Of a stretch of 64,000 nucleotides of DNA, positions 27,915 to 36,959 are shown piece by piece. Within the stretch, counting starts at the first letter, position 1, and every line of letters starts with the position of its first letter. The position numbers and the translations under genes are program-made. The DNA is from Pseudokineococcus lusitanus (GTDB lineage: Bacteria > Actinomycetota > Actinomycetes > Actinomycetales > Quadrisphaeraceae). A model generated the notes under the pieces. That model was not told the origin of the DNA. It did not search any database and saw only the letters and a list, made by a program, of their open reading frames with translations. Location: contig NZ_RJKN01000005.1 of NCBI RefSeq assembly GCF_003751265.1, positions 1 through 64,000 on the forward strand. Direction: 5' to 3'.

Positions 27915-29060
27915 TCAGGGCGCCAGCGGCCGCCCGGCGGCCATCTCCGCGACGAGGGCGTCGACGACCGCGACGAGGCTGCCGTCGGACCGCTCGGCCA
28001 CGGCGCGCTGCCGCTGGTAGCTCGCGCCCCGACGGGTGATGTCCCACACGGCGTCGAGCGCGTCGGTGCAGCCGAGGTCGCGGGCGACCGGCTGCAGGTC
28101 CTGCAGGAGGTCGGCGAGGTCGTCGGTGACGAGCCGCTCGGCGCCGGCGGCGTCGAGGATGATCTCGGCGTCCAGCCCGTAGCGGGCCGCCCGCCACTTG
28201 TTCTCCTGCACGTGCCACGGCGGCATCGACGGCAGCGTCTCGCCGGCGACGAGGCGCCGGTCGAGGTCGACGACGAGGCAGTGGACCAGCGCGGTGAGGG
28301 CGCGCAGCTCCTCCAGGGTCGGGACGCCGTCGCACACCCGGACCTCGAGGGTCCCGAGGTGCGGCGCCGGGCGGATGTCCCAGCGCACGTCGGACAGCGA
28401 GTCGATGACGCCGGTGCGCATCTGGTCGTCGACGAAGCCCTCGAACTCCGCCCAGCGCTCGAAGGCGAAGGGCAGGCCCGCGGTCGGCAGCTGCTGGAAC
28501 ATCATGGCGCGGTTGCTGGCGTAGCCCGTGTCGGTGCCCGCCCACAGCGGCGAGGACGCCGACAGCGCCTGCAGGTGCGGCGCGCGGTGCAGCAGCGCGC
28601 CGAGGACGGGGAAGACCTTGTCGGCGGAGTCGAGGCCGACGTGGACGTGCACGCCCCAGATGAGCATCTGCCGGCCCCACCACTGGGTGCGCTCGATGAG
28701 CTCGGCGTAGCGCTCGCCGTCGGTGACCTGCGCCGTCGACCACTGGGCGAAGGGGTGCGTGCCCGCGCAGGCGATGTCGACCTCGAGGGGGTCGGCGGCC
28801 GCCCGGACGGCGTCGAGCGCCGACCGCAGGTCCTCGGCCGCCTCGTCGGCGTTCTCGCAGATGCCGGTGACGAGCTCGACGGTGTTGCGCAGCAGCTCGC
28901 CGGTGACGCGGCCCCCGCGGGCGGGGCCCCCGGCGGCGTCGACGCGGTGGAGGACGTCCTCCGCCGCGTTCACGAGGTCGCGCGAGCGGCGGTCGACGAG
29001 GGCGACCTCCCACTCGACGCCCACGGTGGGGCGCGGGGAGGGCGTGAAGGCGACGACCAC
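27915..29060 (-). CDS. carboxylate-amine ligase (GCS2/YbdK family)
   Basis: A 381-residue glutamate-cysteine ligase type 2 homologue. TVGVEWEVALVD near the N-terminus is the ATP/Mg-binding GxExE segment, WGVHVHVGL near residue 148 and LGTLEVRVCDGVPT near 240 are further conserved blocks. In actinomycetes, which use mycothiol, these YbdK-like proteins are weak glutamate-cysteine ligases or act on other substrates (ergothioneine EgtA is a separate branch). I chose the GTG at 29060: GGAGG is 15 nt upstream, rather far, but the hexamer TTCGAT ends 6 nt upstream, like other genes here. Divergent from an SDR gene. Confidence 0.85.
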   Translation of the reverse strand: MVVAFTPSPRPTVGVEWEVALVDRRSRDLVNAAEDVLHRVDAAGGPARGGRVTGELLRNTVELVTGICENADEAAEDLRSALDAVRAAADPLEVDIACAGTHPFAQWSTAQVTDGERYAELIERTQWWGRQMLIWGVHVHVGLDSADKVFPVLGALLHRAPHLQALSASSPLWAGTDTGYASNRAMMFQQLPTAGLPFAFERWAEFEGFVDDQMRTGVIDSLSDVRWDIRPAPHLGTLEVRVCDGVPTLEELRALTALVHCLVVDLDRRLVAGETLPSMPPWHVQENKWRAARYGLDAEIILDAAGAERLVTDDLADLLQDLQPVARDLGCTDALDAVWDITRRGASYQRQRAVAERSDGSLVAVVDALVAEMAAGRPLAP

Positions 29061-29202
29061 GCGCCGATCGAAGCACCTCCGGGCGACCACCGGTGACACG
29101 GCGTCCCGGGTCGCCGCCGCGGCGGCCGTGGGGTTCCGTGGTGCCCCGCAGGGCAGGGGCCGCCGCCGGGGCCCGCCGCGTCGAGCGCACCGAGGAGCAG
29201 CC

Positions 29203-30198
29203 ATGGGCAGCAGGACCGCCGTCGTCACCGGGGGCACCGCCGGGGTGGGGCGCGCGACCGTCCGTGCCCTGGCCGGGAAGGGCTGGGACGTGGCCGTGCT
29301 GGCGCGCGGCCGGGCCGGGCTCGACGGCGCCGTCGCCGACGTGGAGGCCGCCGGGCGCCGGGGGCTCGCCGTGGAGTGCGACGTCGCCGACCGCGCCGCC
29401 GTGGAGGCCGCCGCCGAGCGCGTGGAGTCCGAGCTCGGCCCCGTGGGGCTCTGGGTCAACAACGCCTTCGTCGGGTCGCTCGCGCCCTTCTGGGACACCG
29501 ACCCCGACGAGTACGAGCGGATGACCGCCGTCACCTACCTCGGCCAGGTCAACGGGACGCGGGCGGCGCTGCGGCACATGCGCCCCCGCGACGCCGGCGT
29601 CGTCGTCAACGTGGGCTCGGCGCTGTCGCACCGCGCCATCCCGCTGCAGTCGGCGTACTGCGGGGCCAAGCACGCCGTGCGCGGCTTCTCGGAGTCGGTG
29701 CGGGTGGAGCTCAAGGCCGAGGGCAGCCGCGTGCAGCTGTGCCAGGTGATGCTGCCGGGCCTCGACACGCCCCAGTTCGACTGGAACGCCAACCAGATGG
29801 ACGGTCACCCGATGCCCGTCGCGCCGATCTTCGCGCCGGAGGTGGCGGCCCGCGGCATCGCCCACCTCGCCGACCACCCCCGGCGGACGCTGTGGGTCGG
29901 CGTCTCCACGGCGTACACGATCATCGGCCAGCGCGTCGCCCCGTCGTTCCTCGACTGGTACCTCGCCCGCACGGGCATCAGCGGGCAGCAGACCGACGAC
30001 GCCTCGCGGCGCCGGGGCAGCAACGTGTGGGAGCCCCGCGACGAGGGCACCGACGTCGGCGCGGGCGGCTCGTTCTCCGACCGCAGCGTGCGCAGCGACC
30101 CGTGGTCGGCGGCGTCGATGCACCGCGGCGTCGTCGGGGCGGCGCTCGCCGGCGCGGGCGCCGCGGCCGGGGCGCTCGCGGCGCTGCGGCGCCGCTGA
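29203..30198 (+). CDS. SDR-family oxidoreductase
   Basis: A 331-residue short-chain dehydrogenase. TGGTAGVG near residue 9, NNAF near 88 and YCGAK (YxxxK) near 156 with Ser in NVGSALSHRA near 138 form the cofactor and catalytic set. The C-terminus ends in a short hydrophobic stretch with Arg cap (GAALAGAGAAAGALAALRRR), which suggests membrane association. The ATG follows GAGGAG by 5 nt. It resembles actinobacterial 'SDR family oxidoreductase' proteins of unknown substrate. Three palindromic repeats lie directly downstream. Confidence 0.85.
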   Translation: MGSRTAVVTGGTAGVGRATVRALAGKGWDVAVLARGRAGLDGAVADVEAAGRRGLAVECDVADRAAVEAAAERVESELGPVGLWVNNAFVGSLAPFWDTDPDEYERMTAVTYLGQVNGTRAALRHMRPRDAGVVVNVGSALSHRAIPLQSAYCGAKHAVRGFSESVRVELKAEGSRVQLCQVMLPGLDTPQFDWNANQMDGHPMPVAPIFAPEVAARGIAHLADHPRRTLWVGVSTAYTIIGQRVAPSFLDWYLARTGISGQQTDDASRRRGSNVWEPRDEGTDVGAGGSFSDRSVRSDPWSAASMHRGVVGAALAGAGAAAGALAALRRR

Positions 30199-30215
30199 CG
30201 GGTCTCCTGGGCGAC

Positions 30216-30318
30216 CCACTTCGCTGCCGATGTCGGCGGGAAGGGCGCCCTGCGACCGACTTCGCTGCCGAAGTCGGCGGACGGGGCCTCCGTGGGCCGA
30301 CTTCGGCAGCGAAGTCGG
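30216..30318. repeat. three copies of a 22-bp palindromic repeat
   Basis: Copies at about 30216-30237, 30256-30277 and 30297-30318 share the arms CCGACTTCG and CGAAGTCGG around a CTGC/GCAG centre. The second and third are exact reverse complements of each other; the first has two changed bases. Each folds into a 9-bp hairpin. They fill the space between the SDR stop and the phoX promoter and could act as a terminator cluster, a protein-binding array or a REP-like mobile repeat. Confidence 0.85.
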
Positions 30319-30370
30319 GAAGGGTCGGCGTCGGCGGCGCCGTCGGTGGGGACGGGCGCCGGCGCTGTGC

Positions 30371-30389
30371 TCAGGGTGCCCTTACCTGA
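30371..30389. promoter_or_regulatory. weak IdeR-like box before phoX
   Basis: TCAGGGTGCCCTTACCTGA keeps the outer T-AGG and CCT-A parts of the iron box and CT in the core, matching about 13-14 of 19 consensus positions. PhoX enzymes use iron, so iron control is plausible, but the match is weak. Confidence 0.3.
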
Positions 30390-30432
30390 CGGGCGGGCGA
30401 TGCGCCCGGCGAGGGGCACGCCGACACGCGTT

Positions 30433-30474
30433 GTTCACCGACTCGTCCGCTCCTGTCCCCTCATGTCCCACCTG
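30433..30474 (+). promoter_or_regulatory. possible PHO box before phoX
   Basis: GTTCACC at 30433 is followed by GTCCGCT (30445), GTCCCCT (30455) and GTCCCAC (30465), spaced 12, 10 and 10 bp. Actinobacterial PhoP sites are 11-bp direct repeats with a GTTCACC core, so this is a plausible but degenerate site 21 bp before the start codon. Confidence 0.35.
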
Positions 30475-30494
30475 CGCCGCGCAGGGTGGACGCC

Positions 30495-32528
30495 ATGACG
30501 ACCTCCCCGTCCTCCGCCCTCGTCCGGGGGCTCCGCCAGGCCCTGCCCATGACGGGCCACACGCGCGGCACCCGCTCGGCGCAGACGTGCCACTTCCGCT
30601 GCGGCGACGCCTGCCTGTCCAGCAACGCCAGCACGTCGACGGCGCCGCCCTTCGAGGCGCTCGCCGAGCGCGCCGTCGCCCGCCGCTCGCTGCTCGCGGG
30701 CCTCGGCGTCGCCGCCGTCGCCGGCGTCGCGCTGACGCCGGGCACCGCCGAGGCGCGCGGCCGCGGCTCCCGTGCGGCGCAGGCCGTCTCGGCGCCGGGC
30801 GCCCTCGCGCCGTCGGGCGCCATGGCGGGCTTCGCCCCCGTCGGCCCGGTGCCGGCGGACGTCGACGACGTCGTCGTGCCCTCGGGCTGGGAGTGGACGT
30901 CGGTCATCGCCTGGGGCGACGCCGTCGAGCGGGGCGCGGAGCCCTTCGACCTCGACGCGCAGACGCCGGAGAAGCAGGCCAAGCAGTTCGGCTACAACTG
31001 CGACTACCTCGACGTCGTCCCGCTGGACTCCTCGGGGAGGCGGGGCCTGCTCGTGGCCAACCACGAGTACACGAACGAGAACATCATGTACCCGGGCTAC
31101 GTCGACGACGCCTCGCTCACGCCCGAGCAGAAGCGCATCTCGATGGCCGCCCACGGCATGTCCGTCGTCGAGGTCCGCCGCGGCGCGCCGGGCCAGGCGT
31201 GGAAGCCCGTCACCTCCCGCTACGGCCGCCGCATCACGGCGTCGACGACGGAGTTCGAGCTGACCGGCCCGGCCGCCGGCCACCCGCTGCTGCGCACGTC
31301 GGCCGACCCGGCCGGCCGTACGGCGGTCGGCACGCTCAACAACTGCGCCGGCGGCACGACGCCGTGGGGCACCGTGCTCTCCGGCGAGGAGAACTTCCAG
31401 GGGTACTTCAAGACCTCGACGACGATGGACCAGCGCAACCGTGCGTACGGCGTCACGGGCGCCGGCCGCGGCTGGGAGGCGGCGGACGAGCGCTTCGACA
31501 CGGCCGTCGAGCCGAACGAGGTGCACCGCTTCGGCTGGATCGTCGAGCTCAACCCCTACGACCCCACGTCGACGCCGCGCAAGCACACGGCCATGGGCCG
31601 CTTCAAGCACGAGGGCGCCACGGCGTCGATCGCCCCCGACGGCCGCGTCGTCGCCTACATGGGCGACGACGAGGGCGGCCAGCACATGTACAAGTTCGTC
31701 TCCCGCGACCGCGTGGGACGCAACCCCCGTCGCGGCCGCGACACCGACGTCCTCGAGCACGGCGACCTCTACGTCGCGCGCTTCGACGTCCCGGCCGCCG
31801 CCGACCCGGCGACGACCTACGACGGCACGGGGGAGTGGCTGCCGCTGACGCTGGGCGGCCGCTCCGCCGTCCCGGGCATGAGCCTCGAGGACGTCCTCGT
31901 CTTCACGCGCCAGGCGGCGGCCGCCGTGGGCGCCACGCCGATGGACCGCCCCGAGGACGTCGAGCGCAACCCGGTCACCGGCAAGGTCTACATGGCCTGC
32001 ACGAACAACAGCCGCCGCGGCGCCGTCGGGCCGGCCAACCCCCGTGTGGGCAACCGGTACGGCCACGTCGTCGAGGTGACGGAGGACGGCGACCAGACGG
32101 CGACGACCTTCACCTGGTCGCTGCCCGTCGTCTGCGGCGACCCGGAGGACCCCTCGACGTACTTCTCGGGGCTGCCCGCGTCCGAGGTCATGCCCATCGC
32201 GTGCCCGGACAACGTGGCGTTCGACGAGGACGGCGGCCTCTGGGTCTCCACGGACGGCCAGCCCGGCTCGCTGCAGCTGGCCGACGCCCTCCACCACGTG
32301 ACGACGGACGGCCCGCTGCGCGGCAAGGTCCAGACCTTCCTCACCGTGCCCGTCGGCGGCGAGACCTGCGGCCCCGTCGTCAGCACCCGCGAGGGCACCG
32401 TCATGGTCTGCGTCCAGCACCCGGGCGAGGTGGACGGCGCCTCCATCGACAACCAGGTGTCGAGGTTCCCGTACGACGGGCTCGTGCGGACGCCGCGTCC
32501 GGGCGTCGCCATGGCGACGCGCGTCTGA
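30495..32528 (+). CDS. phoX: PhoX-family (DUF839) phosphatase
   Basis: A 677-residue exported phosphatase. The N-terminus (ARRSLLAGLGVAAVAG near residues 58-75) is a late twin-arginine-type signal, as in actinobacterial PhoX. NNCAGGTTPWGTVLSGEENFQGYF around residues 280-303 (two blocks) is the most conserved part, with HEYTNEN near 190 and HEGATASIAPDGRVVAYMGDDE after it. PhoX hydrolyses phosphate monoesters with Fe and Ca cofactors and feeds phosphate to the cell under limitation. I prefer the ATG at 30495 over a GTG 3 codons upstream. A degenerate PHO box and a weak iron box precede it; a perfect hairpin follows. Confidence 0.9.
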   Translation: MTTSPSSALVRGLRQALPMTGHTRGTRSAQTCHFRCGDACLSSNASTSTAPPFEALAERAVARRSLLAGLGVAAVAGVALTPGTAEARGRGSRAAQAVSAPGALAPSGAMAGFAPVGPVPADVDDVVVPSGWEWTSVIAWGDAVERGAEPFDLDAQTPEKQAKQFGYNCDYLDVVPLDSSGRRGLLVANHEYTNENIMYPGYVDDASLTPEQKRISMAAHGMSVVEVRRGAPGQAWKPVTSRYGRRITASTTEFELTGPAAGHPLLRTSADPAGRTAVGTLNNCAGGTTPWGTVLSGEENFQGYFKTSTTMDQRNRAYGVTGAGRGWEAADERFDTAVEPNEVHRFGWIVELNPYDPTSTPRKHTAMGRFKHEGATASIAPDGRVVAYMGDDEGGQHMYKFVSRDRVGRNPRRGRDTDVLEHGDLYVARFDVPAAADPATTYDGTGEWLPLTLGGRSAVPGMSLEDVLVFTRQAAAAVGATPMDRPEDVERNPVTGKVYMACTNNSRRGAVGPANPRVGNRYGHVVEVTEDGDQTATTFTWSLPVVCGDPEDPSTYFSGLPASEVMPIACPDNVAFDEDGGLWVSTDGQPGSLQLADALHHVTTDGPLRGKVQTFLTVPVGGETCGPVVSTREGTVMVCVQHPGEVDGASIDNQVSRFPYDGLVRTPRPGVAMATRV

Positions 32529-32552
32529 CCCGACGGACGACGAGCAGGACCC

Positions 32553-32594
32553 GGGCGGCCCGGTGACGACGAGCGCGTCGTCACCGGGCCGCCC
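32553..32594 (+). terminator. perfect 19-bp terminator hairpin after phoX
   Basis: Arms 32553-32571 and 32576-32594 pair without a mismatch around the loop AGCG. It lies 24 bp past the phoX stop and overlaps the promoter of the ankyrin gene. Confidence 0.75.
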
Positions 32595-32607
32595 TACCGT
32601 CGGGGCC

Positions 32608-33129
32608 ATGACCGGCGACCAGCAGACCCCGCCCGGGCACACGCCCGGCGAGCAGCCCCCTCCCGAGCCGGGCTCCCACCCGGAGGGCCCCGAGGAGGCG
32701 GCCGGCGGCTCGGCCACCGCCGCCGACCTCACGCCGGACGAGCTCGCCTTCCTCCACGGTGTCTTCGACGCCGCCCGGGAGGGCCGGGCGGACCACCTCG
32801 CCGAGGTCGTCGACCGCGGCGTGCCCGTCGACCTCACCAACTCCTCGGGCGACACGCTGCTCGTGCTCGCGGCCTACCACCAGCAGCACGACGCCGTCCG
32901 GGTGCTGCTCGAGCGCGGGGCCGACGTGGCCCGCGCCAACGACCGGGGCCAGTCGGCGCTCGCGGCGGCGGTGTTCCGGCAGGACGCCGGCATCGTGCGG
33001 ACGCTGCTCGCCGCCGGGGCCGACCCCGACGACGGGCCGAAGGGCGCCGTCGCCACCGCGCGCGTCTTCGAGCTCCCCGAGATGCTGGGGCTGCTGCAGG
33101 ACCCGTCCCTGCGCGGCCCGCGCGGCTGA
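32608..33129 (+). CDS. ankyrin-repeat protein
   Basis: A 173-residue soluble protein. After a Pro/Glu-rich N-terminus (1-45) there are about three ankyrin repeats: near residues 85 (SSGDTLLVLAAYHQQHDAVR), 118 (DRGQSALAAAVFRQDAGIVR) and a final cap. Small ankyrin proteins like this are often next to catalase genes in actinobacteria and proteobacteria (AnkB-type, needed for full KatB activity in Pseudomonas); here katA starts 146 bp downstream, so an accessory role in heme-catalase function is a reasonable inference. TACCGT lies 7 nt before the ATG. Confidence 0.85.
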   Translation: MTGDQQTPPGHTPGEQPPPEPGSHPEGPEEAAGGSATAADLTPDELAFLHGVFDAAREGRADHLAEVVDRGVPVDLTNSSGDTLLVLAAYHQQHDAVRVLLERGADVARANDRGQSALAAAVFRQDAGIVRTLLAAGADPDDGPKGAVATARVFELPEMLGLLQDPSLRGPRG

Positions 33130-33178
33130 CGCAGGGCGGCCGACGCGACCCGGGAAGAGCCGGGGGCGTCGGCTAGGT

Positions 33179-33191
33179 TGGAACCAGTCCA
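33179..33191. promoter_or_regulatory. possible Fur/CatR-type operator before catalase
   Basis: TGGAACCAGTCCA is an inverted repeat (TGGA-N5-TCCA) that lines up with the PerR/Fur core TAGAATTATTCTA at 8 of 13 positions. It lies 85 bp before the catalase start, inside a short AT-richer patch with TAGGTT next to it. Peroxide- or iron-responsive control of the gene is inferred. Confidence 0.35.
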
Positions 33192-33275
33192 GACAACAGC
33201 CGGGGCGGCGACGCCGCCCGGGGCGCCCCCGAGGGCGGCGCCCGACGGCCACGGCACGAGGAGAGGACGCCCGCG

Positions 33276-34922
33276 ATGACGACCACCGGCGACCGCACGA
33301 GCGAGCAGCCCGTCCTGACGAACCGTCAGGGCCACCCCGTCTACGACAACCAGAACCAGCGCACCGTGGGCTCCCGCGGCCCGGCGACGCTCGAGAACTA
33401 CCAGTTCCTCGAGAAGATCAGCCACTTCGACCGCGAGCGGATCCCCGAGCGCGTGGTGCACGCCCGCGGCACGACGGCCTTCGGCCACTTCGAGGCCACC
33501 GGCACGTGGGGCGACGAGCCGATCGAGCGCTACACGCGGGCCAAGCTCTTCAGCGAGGCCGGGAAGAAGTCCGACCTCGCGATCCGCTTCTCCACCGTCG
33601 CCGGCGGCCGGGACTCCTCCGAGGTGGCGCGCGACCCGCGCGGCTTCGCGGTGAAGTTCTACACCGAGGACGGCAACTGGGACCTCGTCGGCAACAACCT
33701 CGCGGTCTTCTTCATCCGCGACGCCATCAAGTTCCCCGACTTCATCCACTCCCAGAAGCCGGACCCGGTCGACTTCGAGCGCCAGGTCGCCAACCGCGTC
33801 TTCGACTTCATCTCGCAGACCCCCGAGGCCATGCACATGGTCACGCTGGTCTTCGGCCCCCGCGGCATCCCGGCCTCGTACCGGGAGATGCAGGGCTTCG
33901 GCGTCAACACCTACAAGTGGGTGAACGCGCAGGGCGAGACCAAGCTCGTCAAGTACCACTGGATCCCGCAGCAGGGCGTGAAGTCGTACACCGCCGAGGA
34001 CGCCGCCGCGGTGCAGGCGACCGACCTGGGCTCGCACACGCGCGACCTCTACGACGCGATCAAGGCCGGCAACTACCCGAAGTGGGACCTGTTCGTCCAG
34101 ATGATGGACGACCACGACCACCCGGAGCTCGACTTCGACCCGCTGGACGACACCAAGGTGTGGGACGAGAACCGCTTCCCGCTCGGCAAGGTCGGCACGA
34201 TGACGCTGACCGGCGTCCCGCAGGACTTCTTCGCCGAGAGCGAGCAGATCGCCTTCGGCACCGGTGTCCTCGTCGACGGCCTCGACTTCTCCGACGACAA
34301 GATGCTCGTCGGCCGCACGTTCTCCTACAGCGACACCCAGCGCTACCGGGTGGGCCCGAACTACCTGCAGCTGCCGGTGAACTCGCCGAAGGGCGCGCGC
34401 GTCGCGACCAACCAGCGCGACGGCCAGATGACCTACGTCGTCGACCGCCCCGAGGGCGTCAACCCGACGGTGAACTACGAGCCGTCCACCATCGGCGGGC
34501 TCCGCGAGGACGTCTACCCGACGCACGACGTGCAGGGCCCGGAGATCTCCGGGCGCCTCACCCGCAAGCGCATCGAGCGCACCAACGACTACCTGCAGGC
34601 GGGCCAGCGCTACCAGCTGTCCGAGCAGTGGGAGAAGGACGAGCTCGTCGCCAACCTCACCGGCGCGCTCGGCACCTGCGACCGGCACATCGCCGAGCGC
34701 ATGGTGTGGCACCTGCTCATGTGCGACGACGAGCTGGGCAACCGGGTGGGCGAGGGCATCGGCATCACGGCCGACGACGTCCGCCACCTCGAGCCGCTGC
34801 GCACGCAGACGCTCACCGAGGACGAGCTCGACCGGGCCCGCAACCTCGGCAAGAACGGCCCCCGCGACGTCGAGGGCCTGAAGATGACGCACACCGTGCC
34901 GAACGAGCGCGTCCAGCGCTGA
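33276..34922 (+). CDS. katA: heme catalase (clade 3-like, KatA)
   Basis: A 548-residue monofunctional catalase that splits hydrogen peroxide. The distal His is in [12 protein letters not shown] near residue 61, the Asn in [11 protein letters not shown] near 140, and the proximal heme-ligand Tyr in [17 protein letters not shown] near 350. The conserved [25 protein letters not shown] region (residues 107-131) is complete. Length is that of small- to mid-subunit catalases. The ATG follows GAGGAGAGG. An ankyrin-repeat gene lies just upstream, and two hairpins follow the stop codon. Confidence 0.96.
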   Translation: MTTTGDRTSEQPVLTNRQGHPVYDNQNQRTVGSRGPATLENYQFLEKISHFDRERIPERVVHARGTTAFGHFEATGTWGDEPIERYTRAKLFSEAGKKSDLAIRFSTVAGGRDSSEVARDPRGFAVKFYTEDGNWDLVGNNLAVFFIRDAIKFPDFIHSQKPDPVDFERQVANRVFDFISQTPEAMHMVTLVFGPRGIPASYREMQGFGVNTYKWVNAQGETKLVKYHWIPQQGVKSYTAEDAAAVQATDLGSHTRDLYDAIKAGNYPKWDLFVQMMDDHDHPELDFDPLDDTKVWDENRFPLGKVGTMTLTGVPQDFFAESEQIAFGTGVLVDGLDFSDDKMLVGRTFSYSDTQRYRVGPNYLQLPVNSPKGARVATNQRDGQMTYVVDRPEGVNPTVNYEPSTIGGLREDVYPTHDVQGPEISGRLTRKRIERTNDYLQAGQRYQLSEQWEKDELVANLTGALGTCDRHIAERMVWHLLMCDDELGNRVGEGIGITADDVRHLEPLRTQTLTEDELDRARNLGKNGPRDVEGLKMTHTVPNERVQR

Positions 34923-34929
34923 CCTCGCC

Positions 34930-34962
34930 GGCGCCGTCGGCCCCGAGCGGGACGACGGCGCC
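34930..34962 (+). terminator. first hairpin after catalase
   Basis: GGCGCCGTCG (34930-34939) pairs perfectly with CGACGGCGCC (34953-34962), starting 7 bp after the catalase stop. With the next hairpin it forms a tandem terminator. Confidence 0.55.
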
Positions 34963-34977
34963 GTCCGGCACGACCGC

Positions 34978-35020
34978 AGGCCGCACCGGCCCCCCGCGAG
35001 CGGGGGCGCGGGTGCGGCCT
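34978..35020 (+). terminator. second hairpin after catalase
   Basis: AGGCCGCACC (34978-34987) pairs with GGTGCGGCCT (35011-35020), and an inner CCCCCG/CGGGGG stem extends it. Long, GC-rich and without a T tract; it ends 16 bp before the next gene. Confidence 0.6.
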
Positions 35021-35036
35021 GCGGCATGCTCGGGCC

Positions 35037-35543
35037 GTGACGGACTCACGCGCCGCGGCAGGTCGGGTCGAGTGGCACCGGGCAGGGTGGGACGACCCCC
35101 GCGTCGTCGCCCTCCGGACGGCCATGGACGGCGAGATGGCCGACCGGTACCGCGACACCGAGGACACCTTCCGGGCGCTCGTCGAGCCCGCGGGCACGCA
35201 GTGGTGGGCTACCTGGGTGGCCGAGCTCGACGGCGAGCCCGTCGCCACGGCCACGCTCCGGCGCCTCGGCGACGAGCGCGACGGTCTGGCCGAGGTCAAG
35301 AAGGTGTACGTGGCCCCGGCCGGGCGACGTCGCGGCCTCGCCGCCGCCGCGCTGCGCCTGGTCGAGGACGAGTGCCGCGCGCGCGGGGTCGACGTCGTCC
35401 ACCTCCACACGGGCGACCGCCAGCCCGAGGCCCTGGCCCTCTACGCCCGCGAGGGCTGGGAGCGCGAGCCCGTCTTCGCGCCGTACGACGTCCTCGACGT
35501 CAGCGTGTGCTTCCGGAAGGCGCTCGTCCCCGCACCCCGGTGA
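35037..35543 (+). CDS. GNAT-family N-acetyltransferase
   Basis: A 168-residue acetyltransferase. KKVYVAPAGRRRGLAAAALRLVE near residues 82-104 is motif A and ALYAREGWERE near 138 motif B. The N-terminal part (WDDPRVVALRTAMDGEMADRY) marks the branch that acts on small molecules; substrate unknown. GTG start with CATGCT ending 6 nt upstream and no ribosome site, so probably leaderless. Confidence 0.87.
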   Translation: MTDSRAAAGRVEWHRAGWDDPRVVALRTAMDGEMADRYRDTEDTFRALVEPAGTQWWATWVAELDGEPVATATLRRLGDERDGLAEVKKVYVAPAGRRRGLAAAALRLVEDECRARGVDVVHLHTGDRQPEALALYAREGWEREPVFAPYDVLDVSVCFRKALVPAPR

Positions 35544-35582
35544 CCCCCGCACCCGCCCGTCATCTCTCCGAGGCCGAGCGGA

Positions 35583-35648
35583 CCGCGATGTGTGGACATG
35601 AGGCGTGCTCTCGACGTCCCGCGGGCCCCTCATGGCCACACGTCGCGG
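35583..35648. repeat. 66-bp palindromic element, copy A
   Basis: Arms of 21 nt (35583-35603 and 35628-35648) pair with two mismatches around a 24-nt centre. The same element, same arm and centre lengths, recurs at 36960-37025 on the other side of the CynX-type gene. Centres share the CGTCCCG and CCCGCGGGC tracts. Confidence 0.85.
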
Positions 35649-35669
35649 GGTGGGGTCGTGGGAGTCGGG

Positions 35670-36896
35670 TCAGGGGCTGGGCGCGGGCTCGCGGGCGGCG
35701 CGCTGCTGCTGGGTCGCCACGTGGGCGGGGGCCCCGACGGCGACGACCATGACGAGGAGCGCGCCGAGGACGAGGAGCAGGGGCTCGTCCCAGCCGTCCG
35801 TCGCGGCGTGGACGGCCCCGAGCACGGTGGGGCCGAGGGCGGCGAGGGTGTAGCCGAGGCCCTGGACGAGGGCGGAGGAGCGGCGGGCGTCGTCGTCGTC
35901 GTCCGCGAGCACCGTCAGCAGCACGACGACGAGCGTGAAGACGCCGCCCTGGGCGGCGCCGCCGAGCGACGTCCACACGGGCCACCCGGCGGGGGCGAGG
36001 AGCATGCCGACCGGGAGGACGAGCCAGCAGGCGGCGAGGAGCCCGGCGGTCGCCCGCGGCGTCCTCCGGTGGAGGACGAGCGGCACGAGGAGCGCGCCGA
36101 CGATGGCGGCGGCGTGGAAGACCGACGACGCCGCGCCGGCGCCCGTGGGGGACAGGCCGTTGCGGTCGGCCAGCAGTGTCGGCAGCCAGGCGGTGAGGCC
36201 GTAGAAGCAGCCGGCCTGGGCACCGAAGCCCACGCCCAGCGCCACCGAGACCCAGGGCCGGCGGCGGGCGGGCGCGGCGCCCGCGGTCGCGGTCGGCCGG
36301 GTGCCCGGCCCGGCGGGCAGCCCCGGGCGGCCGACGACGACGGCCGCCCACAGCAGGGCGCCGGCGAGGACGAGCACCAGCCAGACCGCCGTCGCGGGTC
36401 GCCACCCGAGCCAGGCGGCGAGCGGCTCGGTCCCCAGCGAGGTGATGACGGAGCCGGAGTTGAGGGCCGCGGTGTACGCCCCGGTCGCCGCCCCCCAGCG
36501 CGCGGGCGGGACGGCCCGCCGGACGACGACGGGCAGCGTGATGTTGCCGATGGTGATCGCCACGCCGATGACGACGGTGGCCACCAGCGCGACGGCCTGG
36601 TCGCCGACCGACCGCAGGACCGTGCCCGCGGCGACGCCCGCGAGGCAGCACCACACCGCGACGGCGGGCCCGAGCCGCGCGAGCAGCACGGACGCCAGCG
36701 GCGACGCCACGGCGAAGCAGACGACGGGGACGGTGGTCAGGAGACCCGCGGTCGTCGGCGTGAGGCCGAGGTCCGCGCGCACCTGCTCGAGGACGGGCGC
36801 CACGGCGACGAGCGGGCCGCGCAGGCTGAGGGCCACGACGACGACGGCGGCCACGACGAGCGCGGGCCCCGGCGCGGGACGGGAGGTGACGGGCAC
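35670..36896 (-). CDS. CynX/NimT-family MFS transporter
   Basis: A 408-residue transporter with about 12 spans. LSLRGPLVAVAPVLEQVRADLGL near the start and the conserved GLLTTVPVVCFAVASPL block around residue 50 are typical of the CynX/NimT (cyanate or 2-nitroimidazole transporter-like) branch of the major facilitator superfamily. Substrate in this organism unknown; no cyanase gene is nearby. The gene is bracketed by two copies of a 66-bp palindromic element, 22 bp past its stop and 64 bp before its start, which may include its terminator and part of its promoter. Confidence 0.82.
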   Translation of the reverse strand: MPVTSRPAPGPALVVAAVVVVALSLRGPLVAVAPVLEQVRADLGLTPTTAGLLTTVPVVCFAVASPLASVLLARLGPAVAVWCCLAGVAAGTVLRSVGDQAVALVATVVIGVAITIGNITLPVVVRRAVPPARWGAATGAYTAALNSGSVITSLGTEPLAAWLGWRPATAVWLVLVLAGALLWAAVVVGRPGLPAGPGTRPTATAGAAPARRRPWVSVALGVGFGAQAGCFYGLTAWLPTLLADRNGLSPTGAGAASSVFHAAAIVGALLVPLVLHRRTPRATAGLLAACWLVLPVGMLLAPAGWPVWTSLGGAAQGGVFTLVVVLLTVLADDDDDARRSSALVQGLGYTLAALGPTVLGAVHAATDGWDEPLLLVLGALLVMVVAVGAPAHVATQQQRAAREPAPSP

Positions 36897-36959
36897 GTCG
36901 TCATCCTGCTGCCCCCGCGCCGTCGTCCCGGCCCCGCTCCGGCCCGGCGCCGGGCAACC

